DNA of 64,000 nt from Epiperipatus broadwayi (GCA_028023455.1 JAQFVV010012442.1:1072501-1136500); one strand, 5' to 3'. Positions 9,710 through 22,290 are shown, counted from the first letter of the stretch. The notes: a model not told the origin generated them from the sequence alone. Numbers and translations are program-made.

Positions 9710-11919
9710 ACCAGACAAAAGAGCTTTGATTCACATATACTGACCACGAGAACACAACTAGTCTGAAAATCGGAACTAGACATTTATTTTAAGGGTGGAC
9801 AAGATATTTGAACCAAAATGCACCAGACTAAACTCAGGGAGAAACAAGATATCTTAAATATTGTTTAGACAATAGAGAAATCAAAGCACAAAGACAAACA
9901 TCAGCCAAATTAAGTTTAACCAAATTTTAAACTTTTGTTTAAGAGCAAAATAACTTGTAAGAAAAAGTTTACATGAAAACCAATAGGGTTATCTCAGGCG
10001 TGTACCAGAAAAACTAAACACAATGCTCTGCAAGACTTACTGACTCTCTAATAACGAATTATACAGAGAGGAAGCAGTTTCATTCAGCAAAAGATTCACC
10101 CAAACATCGATTTTTATTTTCAGATGCTTAAACAATACATTCTTGAAATAAATCAATGAAACCAGCACCGGTGAGCTTTCTGAAGTCTGAAAAAGGTGTC
10201 AGACCATGAATATCATCTGTTGATAGAAGCTGCATCTATTATTACATTTAAAATAAAGGTGATTGATTTACCTCAAGAACAACTGAAAAATATGATTGAA
10301 AATGAAAGGAAAACAATCAATTAAGACTGGTGAATCCCTAACCAAACGATTGGCAAAAACTAATCTAAGAATTAAAGGTCTCAATAGTAGACAAATAAAT
10401 CATTAGAAATTCACTTAGTCTGCCCCAGCATTTAAAGAAAATGAATTACCAATAATTATAATTAAGAAATTAATTTATGACACAAGTTCTGAGTACCTGC
10501 TCTGATAAATTTTAAGCTATACAAGTAAATACAAAATAAATCTATCAGAGAGTGCACATTAGTCCAAAAATATGAAAGCTATAAATACTTTAGCAGCAAA
10601 AGTCTCCCTCACCTGTAACTTACAAAAGAGATAAATATTATCTTCCTGCTGGAGACTTATAAAATTACAAAGTAAAAACAATTATAATTTCCACTTTCAG
10701 AAATATAAAAAACGAAGACTATGAAAATAAAGTCACCAGCCAAAAGATTTGGCTTTTTTTTAGAAGCGCAAACACATTATTTAAAATTAATTCGGGGCTA
10801 CTAAAATAATTACAGGTAAGCATTCAAAATATAACCAACTGCTAAAGCATTTAGTCGAAGTAGGCATAAAAATAGAAAACTCATGTGTCACTCTCCAATA
10901 AACAAAATTGAAAGCAAACTTTGAATCTTAAAACTAAGATTCCAAGACATATGGCAAAATATAAGAAATCACAACAAATATTACATATGAGGTTAAGTAT
11001 TACTTATGAATACAGTTTTATAATTAGATTGAGTGGAGATTTAATGAAAAGAAATTTAGCCTAGAAAGAATAAAAGAAAATTTCATCTTGCGATAAAGCA
11101 CAGTTCACATAGAGTGTGCACATTTATCTTTAGTCCATTTTGAGGTCCTTTGACAGTGGCAAATTAGAGGCAGTCTTTATTTAAGAGGCTCATGGCATGA
11201 CTGAAGTCGAGATGGCAGGTGTGGGTCTGTCCTTTGTTTAAGTTAGCAAGACATCCTGATGATGGCAAAGCTCATAGCTATAGATTTTGACATCTTGCTC
11301 AATAACAAAGTCTGTCAATAATTGCAAGTTTTTAGCAGGAATTAAATATCCGAACTGCTACCCAAAATGGTATAACTCTCAGCAGGTGATAATCCAAGTG
11401 TCTCTCTGCAATACTGAATATCTCTCCTAAAATTGGTGGGCTATCATTGCCTAGCTACATTTCCCATAAAAAAACTTTCCATAGTGTCTAATTTTATATC
11501 TCAGGCAGGGCAAGTATTAATTTCCCAGTCAAACTAATTTAAGAATTCCAACTAGGGATTATTGAAACAAAAATGACAACACAATTAAATCTCTGCTTTT
11601 TAGAATTAACTTTAAAAATGATTAAAATAAGCATCAGGAATATATAATTAGCAAGCTTGCCTGTTTTTAATCAAATTGATTAAAACAGGTGGTAAGAATA
11701 AACTATTTTCAAATCAATTTTATAGACAAAGTAGTGAAAGTAAACTATTTTAAAATCAAGTTTATAAACATGAAAATGATCTATTTTAAATATAAACGTG
11801 TATGTGTTTTAAATAATAATAAAAATTTTAACATTAGATAAGATTTAACAAAAATTAAGTTTTTAATTTTGGCAGTAAAATCCTTGAATCGGATATCACT
11901 CCAGTTCAATATTTATATA
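9707..11919. other. Unassigned 2.2-kb stretch
   Basis: I find no recognisable coding motif, no long open frame and no match to other parts of the window between the hairpin and the solo LTR. It is slightly less AT-rich than its surroundings and has mixed-sequence character, so it may be an old element or unique host DNA. Confidence 0.4.
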
Positions 11920-11922
11920 TAT

Positions 11923-14900
11923 TGTGCCATTTTAATTTAGCCTGTGGCTAAATTTAAGTAATGTGCAAAAATGAAAATAGAGAAAAAAAATCATTACATT
12001 TCCTTATATAGGAAGGAAGCTGTAGGGCACCCAAGTTTAAACCCAACAGGATCAAGTCCCAAAAACCTAAGACATAGAGTTGAAGAAATGTTTATGCTAT
12101 TTATTTGTTTGTGTTGATATAATCCAAAAAGAATAGTATATACCTTGAGTTTTTAATATTTATTATTTTTAAAGGTTATGATTATAACACATATAAACAG
12201 TTGTCTGTGGATGCAAACTATTCAGTTTGTCATTTTCATATTTTTGAATAGTAACTTTCTTCAAAATTAATCTATACTCACTAAATTCTGCTACTTTTCT
12301 TCTCTATTTCTATTTTTTTATGGTTATAATTTAAGTTTAATAATTCTAATGATTTAATTTTGATTATTAAATTATACTTTCTAAAAAGCATTCAGATTAT
12401 TTTTAGTAGCCAAGTTTTGTTTTCTGAATGATTTGAGTATTAGAATGTGTGCTTGTACATTTACAGTTAGACATATATTAAAACAAAATTCTGTTAAAAT
12501 CTTTTTTGAGAGAAAAAATGTGTAATAAAATTATATTGTATTAATTAAACTCACAGGTTAAAATTTCAGCTAACATTTATGGTTGAAAGTCTGTAAATCA
12601 GAGAGAATCAAAAAAAACAATAATTAAATTTTATAAAGATTTGTCATAAAGTTGTTAAAACATTAAAACCAGATTTGATATCAAGGTGTGAAAACATTTC
12701 CTTCCAGACTGGATTAATTATCAGCAAAGTTATTAGTCTGCATTTTTTTACCAACAGTAAATTTGAAACAGATGATCAGTTTTAAAGTAGACCAGTTAAG
12801 TGGTAAACAAAATCAGGTGTTTATGTTTATTTGTCTGGATTATTAGCAGTAAATTTGAAGCAGGGATGATGAGTTTTAATCAAATGATTTTATTAATAAA
12901 AATCAGATTTTCTATCTGATTGGTATAAAAGCCCTCAGTCACTTGGAAAGGGGAAATTATAGATTATATATTGCAACTGTGGAAAAGACAAGTTAAAATT
13001 CTGCAAGATATCAGTTTGAATTTCTGTATTTTTTTTATATACTTTTTTTTTTAAATTTTTCTACAAAACCAATGGCAGTCTAAAATATATATGTTTCATC
13101 TGTTTGGCCAATGGCCAGCCATCAACCAATGCACATCTGAAAAGGTCTGAACCAAAAGTATTCCACATATTGTGACTGATTGGGAAAAATAAAATTGAAG
13201 TGACTAACTGCTCATCTATGTTTTAAATAGAAGAAACATTAACATGCATTTGAAAGCTAAATGAAAATAAATCATCTACTGCAAGGTGTTAAACCATGCT
13301 ATTTCCATTATGCCAGGGACTGAGTTTAAACCCCAGAAAAATTATAAATTTAAAAACAACAAATATCTTTAATCTATTAAAAGAATTATGCTGAAAAGGA
13401 AAGAAAAAACAGTTCCAGTGCCAAATGCTTCCTACTGAAACAAGTAACTTCAGCATCCTTATCACCATAAAAGAATTACAAGCCTCAAATCAAGAAAAAA
13501 ATGTGCCAGTGAACTGTGGAAATTGGTCATATATGAATGTTACAGATTGGTATATGTATTTGTTGCAAAATGTATAATCATTTAACAAACTGAATTTGAA
13601 TTCTTGGAAGCCTCAAGAAAATAAAAGGAATGGTATTATAAATTTGAATTATATATTTTCTTTTTTATGATATCAGGGTCTATTAGCAAAGTTTTTAATA
13701 ACATTTTTTATTTGTTTTATCTCATTATCTCTGAATTTTAAAAAACCAAAATCGAGTAAAACCAATAATTTCTATAATAATAGCTGTAAGCCTTATGAAT
13801 TATTTTATGTATTCTAAAATTATTATACCCACTTATTGATGTATTTTATTTTATAAAAGGTATTATTGTATATTAATTTAAATTTATGAAATGTTGTTAA
13901 TATGTAAAAGATTTTATTATTATTATATTTTTAAATAATATTTTATTCATAATGGGGATCAACACACACAATGCATTAATATAATCATTCTTGCCACATG
14001 TATAATTGGTATAAATGTTGAAAGTAATAGAAATGTAGTATTAGCAAGGTTATATTATGGTTTTTGAGATAAGAATTAGTGACCTCAATAGCTTAGAGGG
14101 GAAATAAGTAATTTAAAACTTGTTTCTGTAAATGTTTTACTTTTCTGAATCTAACTAACACTTTTTCTAATTAATTATTTTACTTTATATGTTAAGTTTA
14201 GATTTATATGGTTATAAGTGTATGTGTGTGCAAAGAGTGTTTATTTTTTAATGAAATATTTTTCTTGTGGATATAAACTTGTGGTAATTTATTATCCAAA
14301 CTGATGTACATTATACCAGGATAAACATTGGATTCCTTCATTAATGGGGAAAAGGAAAGAATTTAATATTCCTATCATGATTTCAATATAAATCACTCAT
14401 AATTGTTAGTCATATAAATTTTCATTTCTATCTTTAAAAAGTATGTATATTTTACTAATCCAGTAATAAATGTCAATTTGATTTATTAAAAGAGGTGTAT
14501 ATTTTATTAAGAGTATTCTTTATTAGTTATGATCATTCATCATCACTGTTGAATATTAACTGTTGAAGTTCTAATTTAGATATATTTAAGTTAGACAAAT
14601 AATTATGAATTTCTAAAAGCTAAATTTTATGTTAGGCTTAGTTCTAAAGCTGTGGATGGAAGTACCACCATCATCATCATTATGTTTTAAATTAATCATC
14701 TAGATAAATGTGTTTAATGGCCATAAATAAATAATGATTTTCTCTGTATTTGTTTATCATTTGTGAATCATTATAAGACGATCACCATCATTCCATCATC
14801 CACATCATTCAAGGATGAGTGAATTGCCACCATAAATTGATAGTGTTTAATATGAGATAGTAAAACTTATAAAAATGTTAAAATGCATTCATAAGTTTAA

Positions 14901-15215
14901 AATCTAAGTGATAATTTTTGTCTGATGAATTTTATATGCATTACTAAAGCATAAGGATGTTTTTTTTGTTTGTTTTCCTTAATGTTAGTGCAAATGTGAT
15001 ATGGGTCTAAAATCAAAAATCCTACATTTTGTTATAAATAAGGTAACAAAGAATTTCAAACCTGGTATATTTGAAATAGGTATAGAATATATATCCATTA
15101 ATTGAAAAACTATTGTAATAACAATAAAAATAATAAATATAAATGAAATTAATTATTATATACAGAAGTAATTTCATTAATTCTTTAACCTACCTCATTC
15201 TCCATTAAATTCCCA
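11923..15215 (+). mobile_element. Solo LTR of the long-LTR gypsy-type family (diverged)
   Basis: It starts TGTGCCATTTTAATTTAG, preceded by a TA-rich stretch, and follows the 36.9/47.4-kb LTRs over its length with many substitutions and indels. Shared landmarks are aggaagctgtagggcaccca near 12,013, gactgagtttaaacccc near 13,319, ggcttagttctaaagctgtg near 14,636 and gggtctaaaa near 15,003. The last readable agreement is the gaagtaatttcattaat segment near 15,166. No gag or pol follows, and no polypurine tract precedes it, so it is a solo LTR, the usual product of LTR-LTR recombination. The final few hundred bases of the LTR are missing or too diverged. Confidence 0.75.
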
Positions 15216-15220
15216 TTCTT

Positions 15221-15555
15221 ATATATATATATCAGGATACAGTAAAATTCACATAAATTATATTATTTATATATATATCAGGATACAGTAAAATTCACAT
15301 AAATTATATTATTTTTAGAAGTACTTTTGACTATATATTTTGTAGTCTTTATCAACTATATAACAATGAATAATCAAAAAAAAGACAACCTTTCACAATA
15401 CCCATAGTTCAATTCAAATTTCCCACAATTCTGTTATTTTAACATTTGATGATTGCTGATCATTAACATTTGATGATTTCGTGAAATCAAACATAGCCTT
15501 TTTTATTTTACATTTTGATTATACAAAATATAATTTGTGTGAATTTTACTGTATT
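15221..15555. repeat. Tandem duplication plus inverted copy (MITE-like)
   Basis: A roughly 48-bp block (tatatatatcaggatacag and the following taaaattcacataaattata) occurs twice in tandem at about 15,222-15,318. Its inverted form (tataatttgtgtgaatttta then ctgtat) lies at about 15,528-15,555. The pair brackets about 210 bp with no coding signal. Confidence 0.6.
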
Positions 15556-15639
15556 TTCATATATATATACATTGATTGAAATATTACATATATTTTGGAA
15601 CGAATACAGACATCAAACTTAATTATATTTTTTTTTAGA

Positions 15640-15906
15640 ACATTGGTGTAAGAAATTTCAATCTGATTACACTGTTGACATATGACTCCGGGACATTCAC
15701 TCATTATATGTCTACAGTTCTTTAAAATGAAAACATACAGTCTTGGGGTCTAGGATTACTAATGAAAGCGTATTCTCTTCATATGTTAATTGTGTCAAAA
15801 TATTATTTAGGTCTATATAGTTATGAAACTTTACTTTAAATTGGTATACATTACCATACATTGAAACTGGTTTATCTTTTACATAGATCGCTTGTAAAAA
15901 ACACAT
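15640..15906 (-). pseudogene. Zinc-knuckle protein fragment (LINE ORF1 or Gag type)
   Basis: The minus-strand frame 15906-15712 (64 residues) ends KTVCFHFKEL. After a frameshift the reading continues HIMSECPGVICQQCNQ. Joined conceptually this is a CCHC zinc knuckle, C-x2-(C to F)-x4-H-x4-C, followed by a second C-x2-C. That pattern is typical of nucleic-acid-binding proteins encoded by ORF1 of LINEs and by Gag. The upstream VYQFKVKFHNYIDLNNIL fits the beta-rich domain often found before the knuckles. No attached RT is visible, so the element type is undecided. Confidence 0.35.
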
Positions 15907-16387
15907 TATTATTCCAAATAGTTACTTAAATTTATTGAAATCATTAATTGTATAATTTAAGAATGTAATTTTTAATGTTCTTTTAATAATATTGTCCCTA
16001 TTTTCAGCTATTTTTATAAATGCATACTAACTAAAATTATTAACTATTTTTATATCATCCATATGATCTTTTTTAAAAATTATATCATAATATTTTGTGA
16101 ATTTGGTTATTCAGCTATTCGGTAATCTGATTCAACAATTATTTTTTGACCATCTACATAATAAACACTTTATATCCGTAATAGCATGAGAAATTCACTT
16201 ACCTCTAAAAATTCTTGTAAATGATTTAAAAAGATCTTTCAGAAGAGAAGGCCTCAGGGTGGGCTTAGAGCATTCCATCATCAGATTTTCAATTGGATGG
16301 ACGGTTGAAGAGTTGGATGATGTAGTAGACTGGAGCCTGTCCATTAATGTATGAAGATTGTCTATCTTAATATATATATATATATAT

Positions 16388-16498
16388 AAAATACATATTT
16401 TGCGGGTTCATCCGTGTTAAAAACTTTTAATATCAATACGGATGAACCCGCAAAATATGTATTTTATATATTTAACCCGTGCAAATCTTCGTTTTAAC
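16388..16498. repeat. Mini-palindrome made from Penelope-like termini
   Basis: Arms 16388-16415 and 16438-16465 are perfect 28-bp inverted repeats (tgcgggttcatccgt and its complement) around a 22-nt spacer. They are followed by the attttatatatttaacccgt and gcaaatcttcgttttaac terminal block of the PLE at 9,340-9,384. Everything internal to the element is missing. Confidence 0.8.
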
Positions 16499-16540
16499 AT
16501 ATATATATGTGAGCACTTATAGTATATATGTGTGGGAGAT

Positions 16541-16600
16541 GGTAATCTGGACCAACTGATGATTGCTGGTTTAGCATGAAATACGTATATTGGTGATTAT
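16541..16600 (+). ncRNA. Candidate type I hammerhead ribozyme
   Basis: The catalytic core CTGATGA (16556-16562) and GAAA (16578-16581) are both intact. Stem II is TGCT/AGCA (16564-16567 with 16573-16576, loop GGTTT), with one T-T mismatch at its base. Stem III is the 2-bp AT/AT (16581-16582 with 16587-16588), closed by a 4-nt loop. The predicted cleavage site follows A16589 in the AUA triplet, a permitted NUH. Stem I pairs ACCAA (16551-16555) with TTGGT (16590-16594) and, past a TGG bulge, AATC (16544-16547) with GATT (16595-16598). Very short stem III is a known trait of hammerheads in Penelope-like elements. A PLE terminus lies just upstream. Activity is inferred, not shown. Confidence 0.55.
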
Positions 16601-17408
16601 TTATCTTTTCAGCATATATGTGCTTGAGTGTGTCAGTGTGATTAGATAGAGTGGAGAGTGATGGGTCATCTGAAAGTCTGTGCTCATATACCCTATATAT
16701 TATATTTTGAATAATATCGTTAGACCAGTCTTCTTGGCCATCTATTAGGCAACTCAGAATTACTTGACAGAATCATCCAATTTTATTAAGACATCAATTG
16801 TAAAATGATGAAACGTTGGTGTTGAGGTCATTTTATTATTAGATCAACTTAAAATATTCTTTCCATACTTACCTGTATTCATTTTAATTTCATTACTTTT
16901 AGATCATAAAAGTCTGATACTTTTCTAATATTTACATAATTAGTGATATCTTTATTACAAGACGAGCCTAACTGATATGTCATCCTTGAGTTCACAGAAC
17001 CTATAAATAAATAAATAAAAAAGCATAAATGTAAATATCAAATAACAGCATTTTATACACGTGATTTAGGTAAAAGCAAACTACCTTTTCTGCATACGCT
17101 AAGAATTATCACCACATTCCATCTATAAATATATAAACCTATCTATACTAGTAATAATCTGATTTAATGTTTTGGCTGATTAATAAAGTCAGGCTCCATT
17201 GTCAGCACTGTTAAGAAATGTTGATTTTTTAAAAGTAAAAAACTCAAGATGTAATTTTTCCGGTTGCCATGTTGAAAGACTTAGTTTTCACTGGCTCCAA
17301 TGGAAGTTGACTTATTTGTGTCTTAAGCTTGAGTTGGTAGAAAAGTTTACAGCTGGAATATTTGTAAGTACTTTTTGTACTGATTAAAAATAAATGTAAG
17401 TCAAATTA

Positions 17409-18110
17409 AAAACTTTTTAATAGAAGAACTCAAAATAAAAATCGTTTTGTTTAATGCTAATGGCTGTCAAGGTAAAAGCCTCAGCCAATATTGAGAAAAT
17501 GGAAAATTCCATAGAAAGTGATAGTAATACAGAAAATGAGTTTATTAAGGTTTCTAAGAAAAAAAACAAGAAAAAAAGTATTAAGAGTGCTGATTCTAAT
17601 GTTAAGGGGAATGTAGAAGAAAGTTTTGACCTCATTTCAAAAAAATAATAATTTGTTTTCTAATGTTAATCAAGGATTACTTAAAAAAGAAATTTTCACG
17701 CATAAATTGAGACCAAATGAATAAAGTTTGGGACCTGTAATTCATGAGAAAACGTTGAAGGACTTAAAGAAGAACTACTCTGTGAAAAAAGAAAGTAGAA
17801 ACTCCATCGGCAAGCAAAATTATAATAGAAAAACCAGAGAATCTTTGCAGTTGAAAAAAAACTGTGAAGGAGCTAATACGATGTCATTTTCAAAAGTGAT
17901 TATTAAAGTGAATGACCAAACCTTCAATTCAACACCAGAATTAAGCATTTCTGCAATTTCTGAGGGGAGTTATGGGAGAAAACCCTCATAGTACAGTGAT
18001 TAAAGTGAATGACCAAACCTTCAATTCAACACCAGAATTAAGCATTTCTGCAATTTCTGAGGGGAGTTATGGGTGAAAACCCTCATAGTACAGTGGGACA
18101 CCTCAAAAAA
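17409..18110 (+). pseudogene. LINE ORF1-like lysine-rich fragment
   Basis: Two frames (17454-17648 and 17728-17991) read as one charged protein broken by a frameshift and a stop. ENEFIKVSKKKNKKKSIKSA is the recognisable core, like the (D/E)F..V.KKK segment in ORF1 of several LINE types. The second part contains KVIIKVNDQTFNSTPELSI. No zinc knuckle or coiled coil is seen. A 5' piece of the same sequence recurs at 19,289-19,557. A LINE C-terminal piece lies between them, so this is probably debris of one LINE family, but the assignment is inference. Confidence 0.35.
17898..18088 (+). repeat. Tandem duplication of about 98 bp
   Basis: Two adjacent copies of gtgaatgaccaaaccttcaa through gaaaaccctcatagtacagt occur, the second shorter by a few bases at its start and differing by one base near its end. 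The duplication lies inside the ORF1-like fragment and would disrupt it. Confidence 0.9.
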
Positions 18111-19020
18111 TTAAAAAAAAAAACAACGAATTGGTTTCTAATGGAAACATAATTCATATACCATTGAAATCTGTGCGTTTTATATACATTTTGGCTAAAA
18201 GGACTGTCTGTGTGTCTATATAGCTATCCCCAAAATAAAAATGAACTAAATTGAAATTAACTGGTGGACAATAACATCAAGTCGTTGGCCTCGAAGGAAG
18301 GAAACAATGGAAAGAGATTATCATAATGTTTAATATTTATTCTTTATTTGTTTTGTTTATATAATATGTAGCATGTTTTATAGAAACTTTAACGATTAGA
18401 TTATCTTAATTTTTTTTTTATGTTTTAAAATGTTTAGAGGAAAGAAAAATGATTTTAATCCCATTGAAGTAAAAAAAAAAAAAAAAGGGGGGGGGGGATA
18501 AAAATTGTTAACACATAATAATGATAAAGTATAAATGCTTATGTATATTTAAAAAAAAGAGTTACAAAATTTTTTTTTTTTGTTTGTTGACAAAAATTTT
18601 TATGCTTAATATTAGATATATGAAGAATGATTGGATGGCCATATGAAATATCATTATTATGCTATATGAGTTGATAATCTGTGATTAATATAGATATTGG
18701 GTGTATATTGCTGTTGGCTTGACTGTTTAAAATTGAGATAATTCATTGTTTTGATTCGAGATCTGGTTAGTCTTTGTCATTTATCTAGACTATAATCGAT
18801 GTATGTTTGTGCATATGTGAAGCTATTAATGCTTGTTATTACTGATGTAGAGTTATCTTTCCACCTCATAGATAGGAAATAACTGTCTCATGATTTATTT
18901 ACTATGGCAGTAGGAGATGACCAGTTCTCATTCCATTTATTTTTGTTAAGATAAGGAATTATTAATAGAGTTATTGTTCGAGTTGTAGAAAATGTTTTGC
19001 ATGCCTATATAAAGTAAGTT
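18111..19020. other. Unassigned stretch with a long A/G homopolymer
   Basis: No gene is recognised. Near 18,471-18,499 a run of about 16 A is followed by about 11 G, which could be a polypurine tract, but no LTR-like TG start can be confirmed after it. Confidence 0.4.
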
Positions 19021-19025
19021 TATAG

Positions 19026-19289
19026 ATGAGAGTTCTTCACATGATTCTAGGTTTCAAGAAAAGACTTCTCTCTCTGGCTAAAGCAAACATTGAATTTAGT
19101 AGTTGTTGTTGTTTTTTAATTTCCCTTACCAAGACGCGGATATATGCGTGTTATAAAATACTGCATGGTGATGTGAAATATGAAGAGTGTTTTTCTTATG
19201 TAGGACAGAGTGAAAGTTGCCTTGACAGGATAAGAATTTCAGTCAGATATATGTGTATTAATGGGGGGATGACAAAGATTTTAATTTAA
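19026..19289 (+). pseudogene. C-terminal fragment of a CR1/L2-type LINE ORF2
   Basis: The 87-residue frame contains RIYACYKILHGDVKYEECFS, which matches the C-terminal block of CR1/L2/Jockey-like LINE proteins (RRLxADLxxCYKILHGxVxxxxxxFF). The upstream MILGFKKRLLSLAKANIEF fits the preceding (I)PGLK...L..L.L.SLEYRR block. There is no RT core upstream, so it is a 5'-truncated or deleted copy. It ends abruptly at 19,289, where the duplicated ORF1-like block begins. Confidence 0.45.
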
Positions 19290-19557
19290 AAACTTCTTAA
19301 TAGAAGAACTCAAAATAAAAATCGTTTTGTTTAATGCTAATGGCTGTCAAGGTAAAAGCCTCAGCCAATATTGAGAAAATGGAAAATTCCATAGAAAGTG
19401 ATAGTAATACAGAAAATGAGTTTATTAAGGTTTCTAATAAAAAAACAATAAAAAAAAGTATTAAGAGTGCTGATTCTAATGTTAAAGGGAATGTAGAAGA
19501 AAGTTTTGACCTCATTTCAAAAAATAATAATTTGTTTTCTAATGTTAATCAAGGATG
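19289..19557 (+). repeat. Second copy of the 17,409-17,679 ORF1-like block
   Basis: About 269 bp are nearly identical to 17,409-17,679, from tagaagaactcaaaataaaa through taatgttaatcaagga. The copies differ mainly in the A-run and in a few substitutions (aataaaaaaacaataaaa versus aagaaaaaaaacaagaaa). The sequence diverges abruptly at both ends. Confidence 0.9.
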
Positions 19558-20159
19558 GTAAATTGAGTGTTGTCAAGCTGGGGCGGCATGCTGACCTATA
19601 AAAATATATACGGTCTCGAAAAGCGTGAATATCTGGCAGGCATGAACATAAAATTGTGGTTTTTGAATTTAAACCCATTTGTAGAACCAATGAGAAATTT
19701 TTAGGGTCACATCATCCTTTTCATAAGAAATGTAAAAGTTATTGCTTGTTGAAATAATTTAAAAATTGATGATTATTCATTATTGCTTGTTAGAATAACT
19801 AAAACTGATAAATTATTTTGGAATAGTCCAATTGTTAATGTTTGCAATAAAAAGGGGAGCAGGAATTTATAGGTTTTTCTTAAAGTTAAATTATATGCGT
19901 AAGTGTTTTTTTATTTTATTTAATAAATAAATGGGTCAAAACAATGATAAGTCATTAAGAAAATTTGGTATTTTAAATTTGTATTCGTATGATCAATATT
20001 AGTCTTTAGTACATCTGATATCATATATTTGAGTGTTTTATATGTGTTTTTATTCTTACTTATTATCATTATTATTATTGTAATAAAGATTTGTTATTAT
20101 TATAAAATTACATTGCGTCTTGTGTTTTAATGTTTCAAATATTTCCAGAATCTACATAC

Positions 20160-20500
20160 AGCACCTATATTTAAAGTAATATTAGATCATATTTAAATTT
20201 AACAGTATTCATTTTTAAATAAAAAATGAAAATAAAGTATTCATTTTTAAGATTGATTGATTCCATAATTGATTTACAGTATTAATTTTTATATTGATTA
20301 TTTCCATATTCGATTCATATCATAACATTCATCTTACATAATTCATTTTTACATAATTTATTTTCATAGTTAATTTGCATAATCTAATTTTATGAATTCT
20401 TTCCATATTTTACTTACATAAGTAATTTTTTATCGATTTATATGATTAATGTCCATGTCTTACTTCCATAGTTTACTTTGGTAAAATATAATAGATTTAA
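20160..20500. repeat. Degenerate AT-rich quasi-tandem repeat
   Basis: Variants of ttttcataattgatt / tttacataattcatt recur at irregular 20-40 bp spacing through this stretch. It looks like an eroded minisatellite; no coding content is seen. Confidence 0.4.
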
Positions 20501-22128
20501 AATTATTAATTAAAATTTGGTCAAACAGATTATACCATGTAGAATAAAATGACAAGGAGTAGTTAATTTAAGTTTAATAAATTTAATCATTTGGTTTGTT
20601 GCAATGTTGTGAATATTGGGAGCAGACATAAAATCCCTTTCCTGCTCTTGGTGTTTAGTGTGATTCCCATTAGTAAACTCTTAGTAAAATTTAATTTAGC
20701 ATATTTTGGGATCCTATCCATTGCAATTTAATCGCTCATAAGTGCACCTCTTGGCAGATCTAGGCCTTGAGAAAGAGCAGTTCGATTATTAATCTAAGAG
20801 CTAGTTTGAAAGTCAAGTAGCATATTATAATAATCTTATTATACTATTATTAGAATAGTGATCATGAATTGTTAGTTGATTGAAAGGTTAATATGTGTGT
20901 TTAAAGGAATAAGATTAAGGGTTAGTACATTAGAGAACATAACACAGTCATTCCGTGTTATGTAATTGTAGCTATTAAAAGGGATAGATGCTGAGAACGA
21001 AAAATAAAGTAATGGAATTAAATGGAGAGGATTTATTTATGATAATTTTATCCTGTAGTAAATTAAGTAATAATTTTATATTATAAGCATGAATTATGAG
21101 TTCTCTGCATCGATTACTGATTTATTTTCAGTCATATATAAATTAGAAATGTATATAACATTTTCCATAGTTAACACTCGAGGAGGTCAGATATTTATAA
21201 TAAAGTTATGGAAGAAAGTTGTCTTATTATTATAAATTTATCAATAAATTTATCATGAAGTATTTGCATGACTAGTGCTAGGTTTGAAATTAAGACCACA
21301 TAGATTGAATGGTTTTATCAACATTATTTTTTTTGAGAGACAATTTAATTACTTTCTCCAGTATCTTCTATAGTCCTAAACATGGCTAATGATGATGATC
21401 TCTGGTGGGCATTAACATTTATCGTTACAATTTGGCACCCAGGTATACTTGATCTTGTTATTAATATTAGTAAATAAGCACACTAGCCATCATCCTTGTT
21501 TGATCCTAAAGTTAATATTAAATTCAATTGGCTAGCTACTTGAAATAAATGAGAGTTGTTGAGGTTACGTAAGTTAAACGATTGCGCTGAGATGGAAGTT
21601 GAGGCTACAATATATATATATATTCTAACCTGGACCGTTTGCATCTTCACTTCCGGGCAGTATATTATATTAAATAAAACGTGTTCGAGTTCAGTTAATA
21701 ATTAATAAATAAAATATTCAGCATTAAAATTAAATAATTCACTAGCTCAAATTTAAAATACGAATAAGGTTCAGTTTATATAAAATAAATTAAATAAATA
21801 TTTAATATTTTCATGAGACTTGGAAGTGAAAATACAGGTGACAAGATAGATTATATTGAGCCAATATCTTATAGGATACTACCTCAATGGCATAAGAACA
21901 CTATCCCCCCCCTTATTTTTATTTTAAATAAATAAACTTATACTATTCTTACGACTTTAATAATTCTTACTCACTAAAATTAAGATAATAATTAAATCTT
22001 AATCTTCTATTCATAATAATTTAGCTCAATAAAATCTCAGGTTCATAAATGTATTTTAAGTTAATAAAAATTACTGCTAGTAAAATATGAGAAGGGATTT
22101 TTATGTCATAATCTACTACACTTAAACT
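20501..22128. other. Unassigned AT-rich stretch
   Basis: No gene or recognised element is seen. Two retroelement-like signals are present: cgttacaatttggcacccag near 21,423-21,442 (resembling an LTR end plus primer-binding site) and a run of C at 21,905-21,913 whose complement resembles a polypurine tract. Neither can be tied to a paired LTR. Confidence 0.35.

Positions 22129-22290
<162 letters not shown>

Noticed and set aside
11251-11290. CTGATGA as a hammerhead core
   Set aside because: No GAAA follows at a stem II distance and no flanking pairing was found. The same applies to CTGATGA-like hits near 745 and 16,279 (minus strand), 8,116 and 14,945.
18471-18499. A16G11 run as a polypurine tract
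   Set aside because: No LTR-like start or repeat follows it, so a homopolymer slip is the simpler reading.
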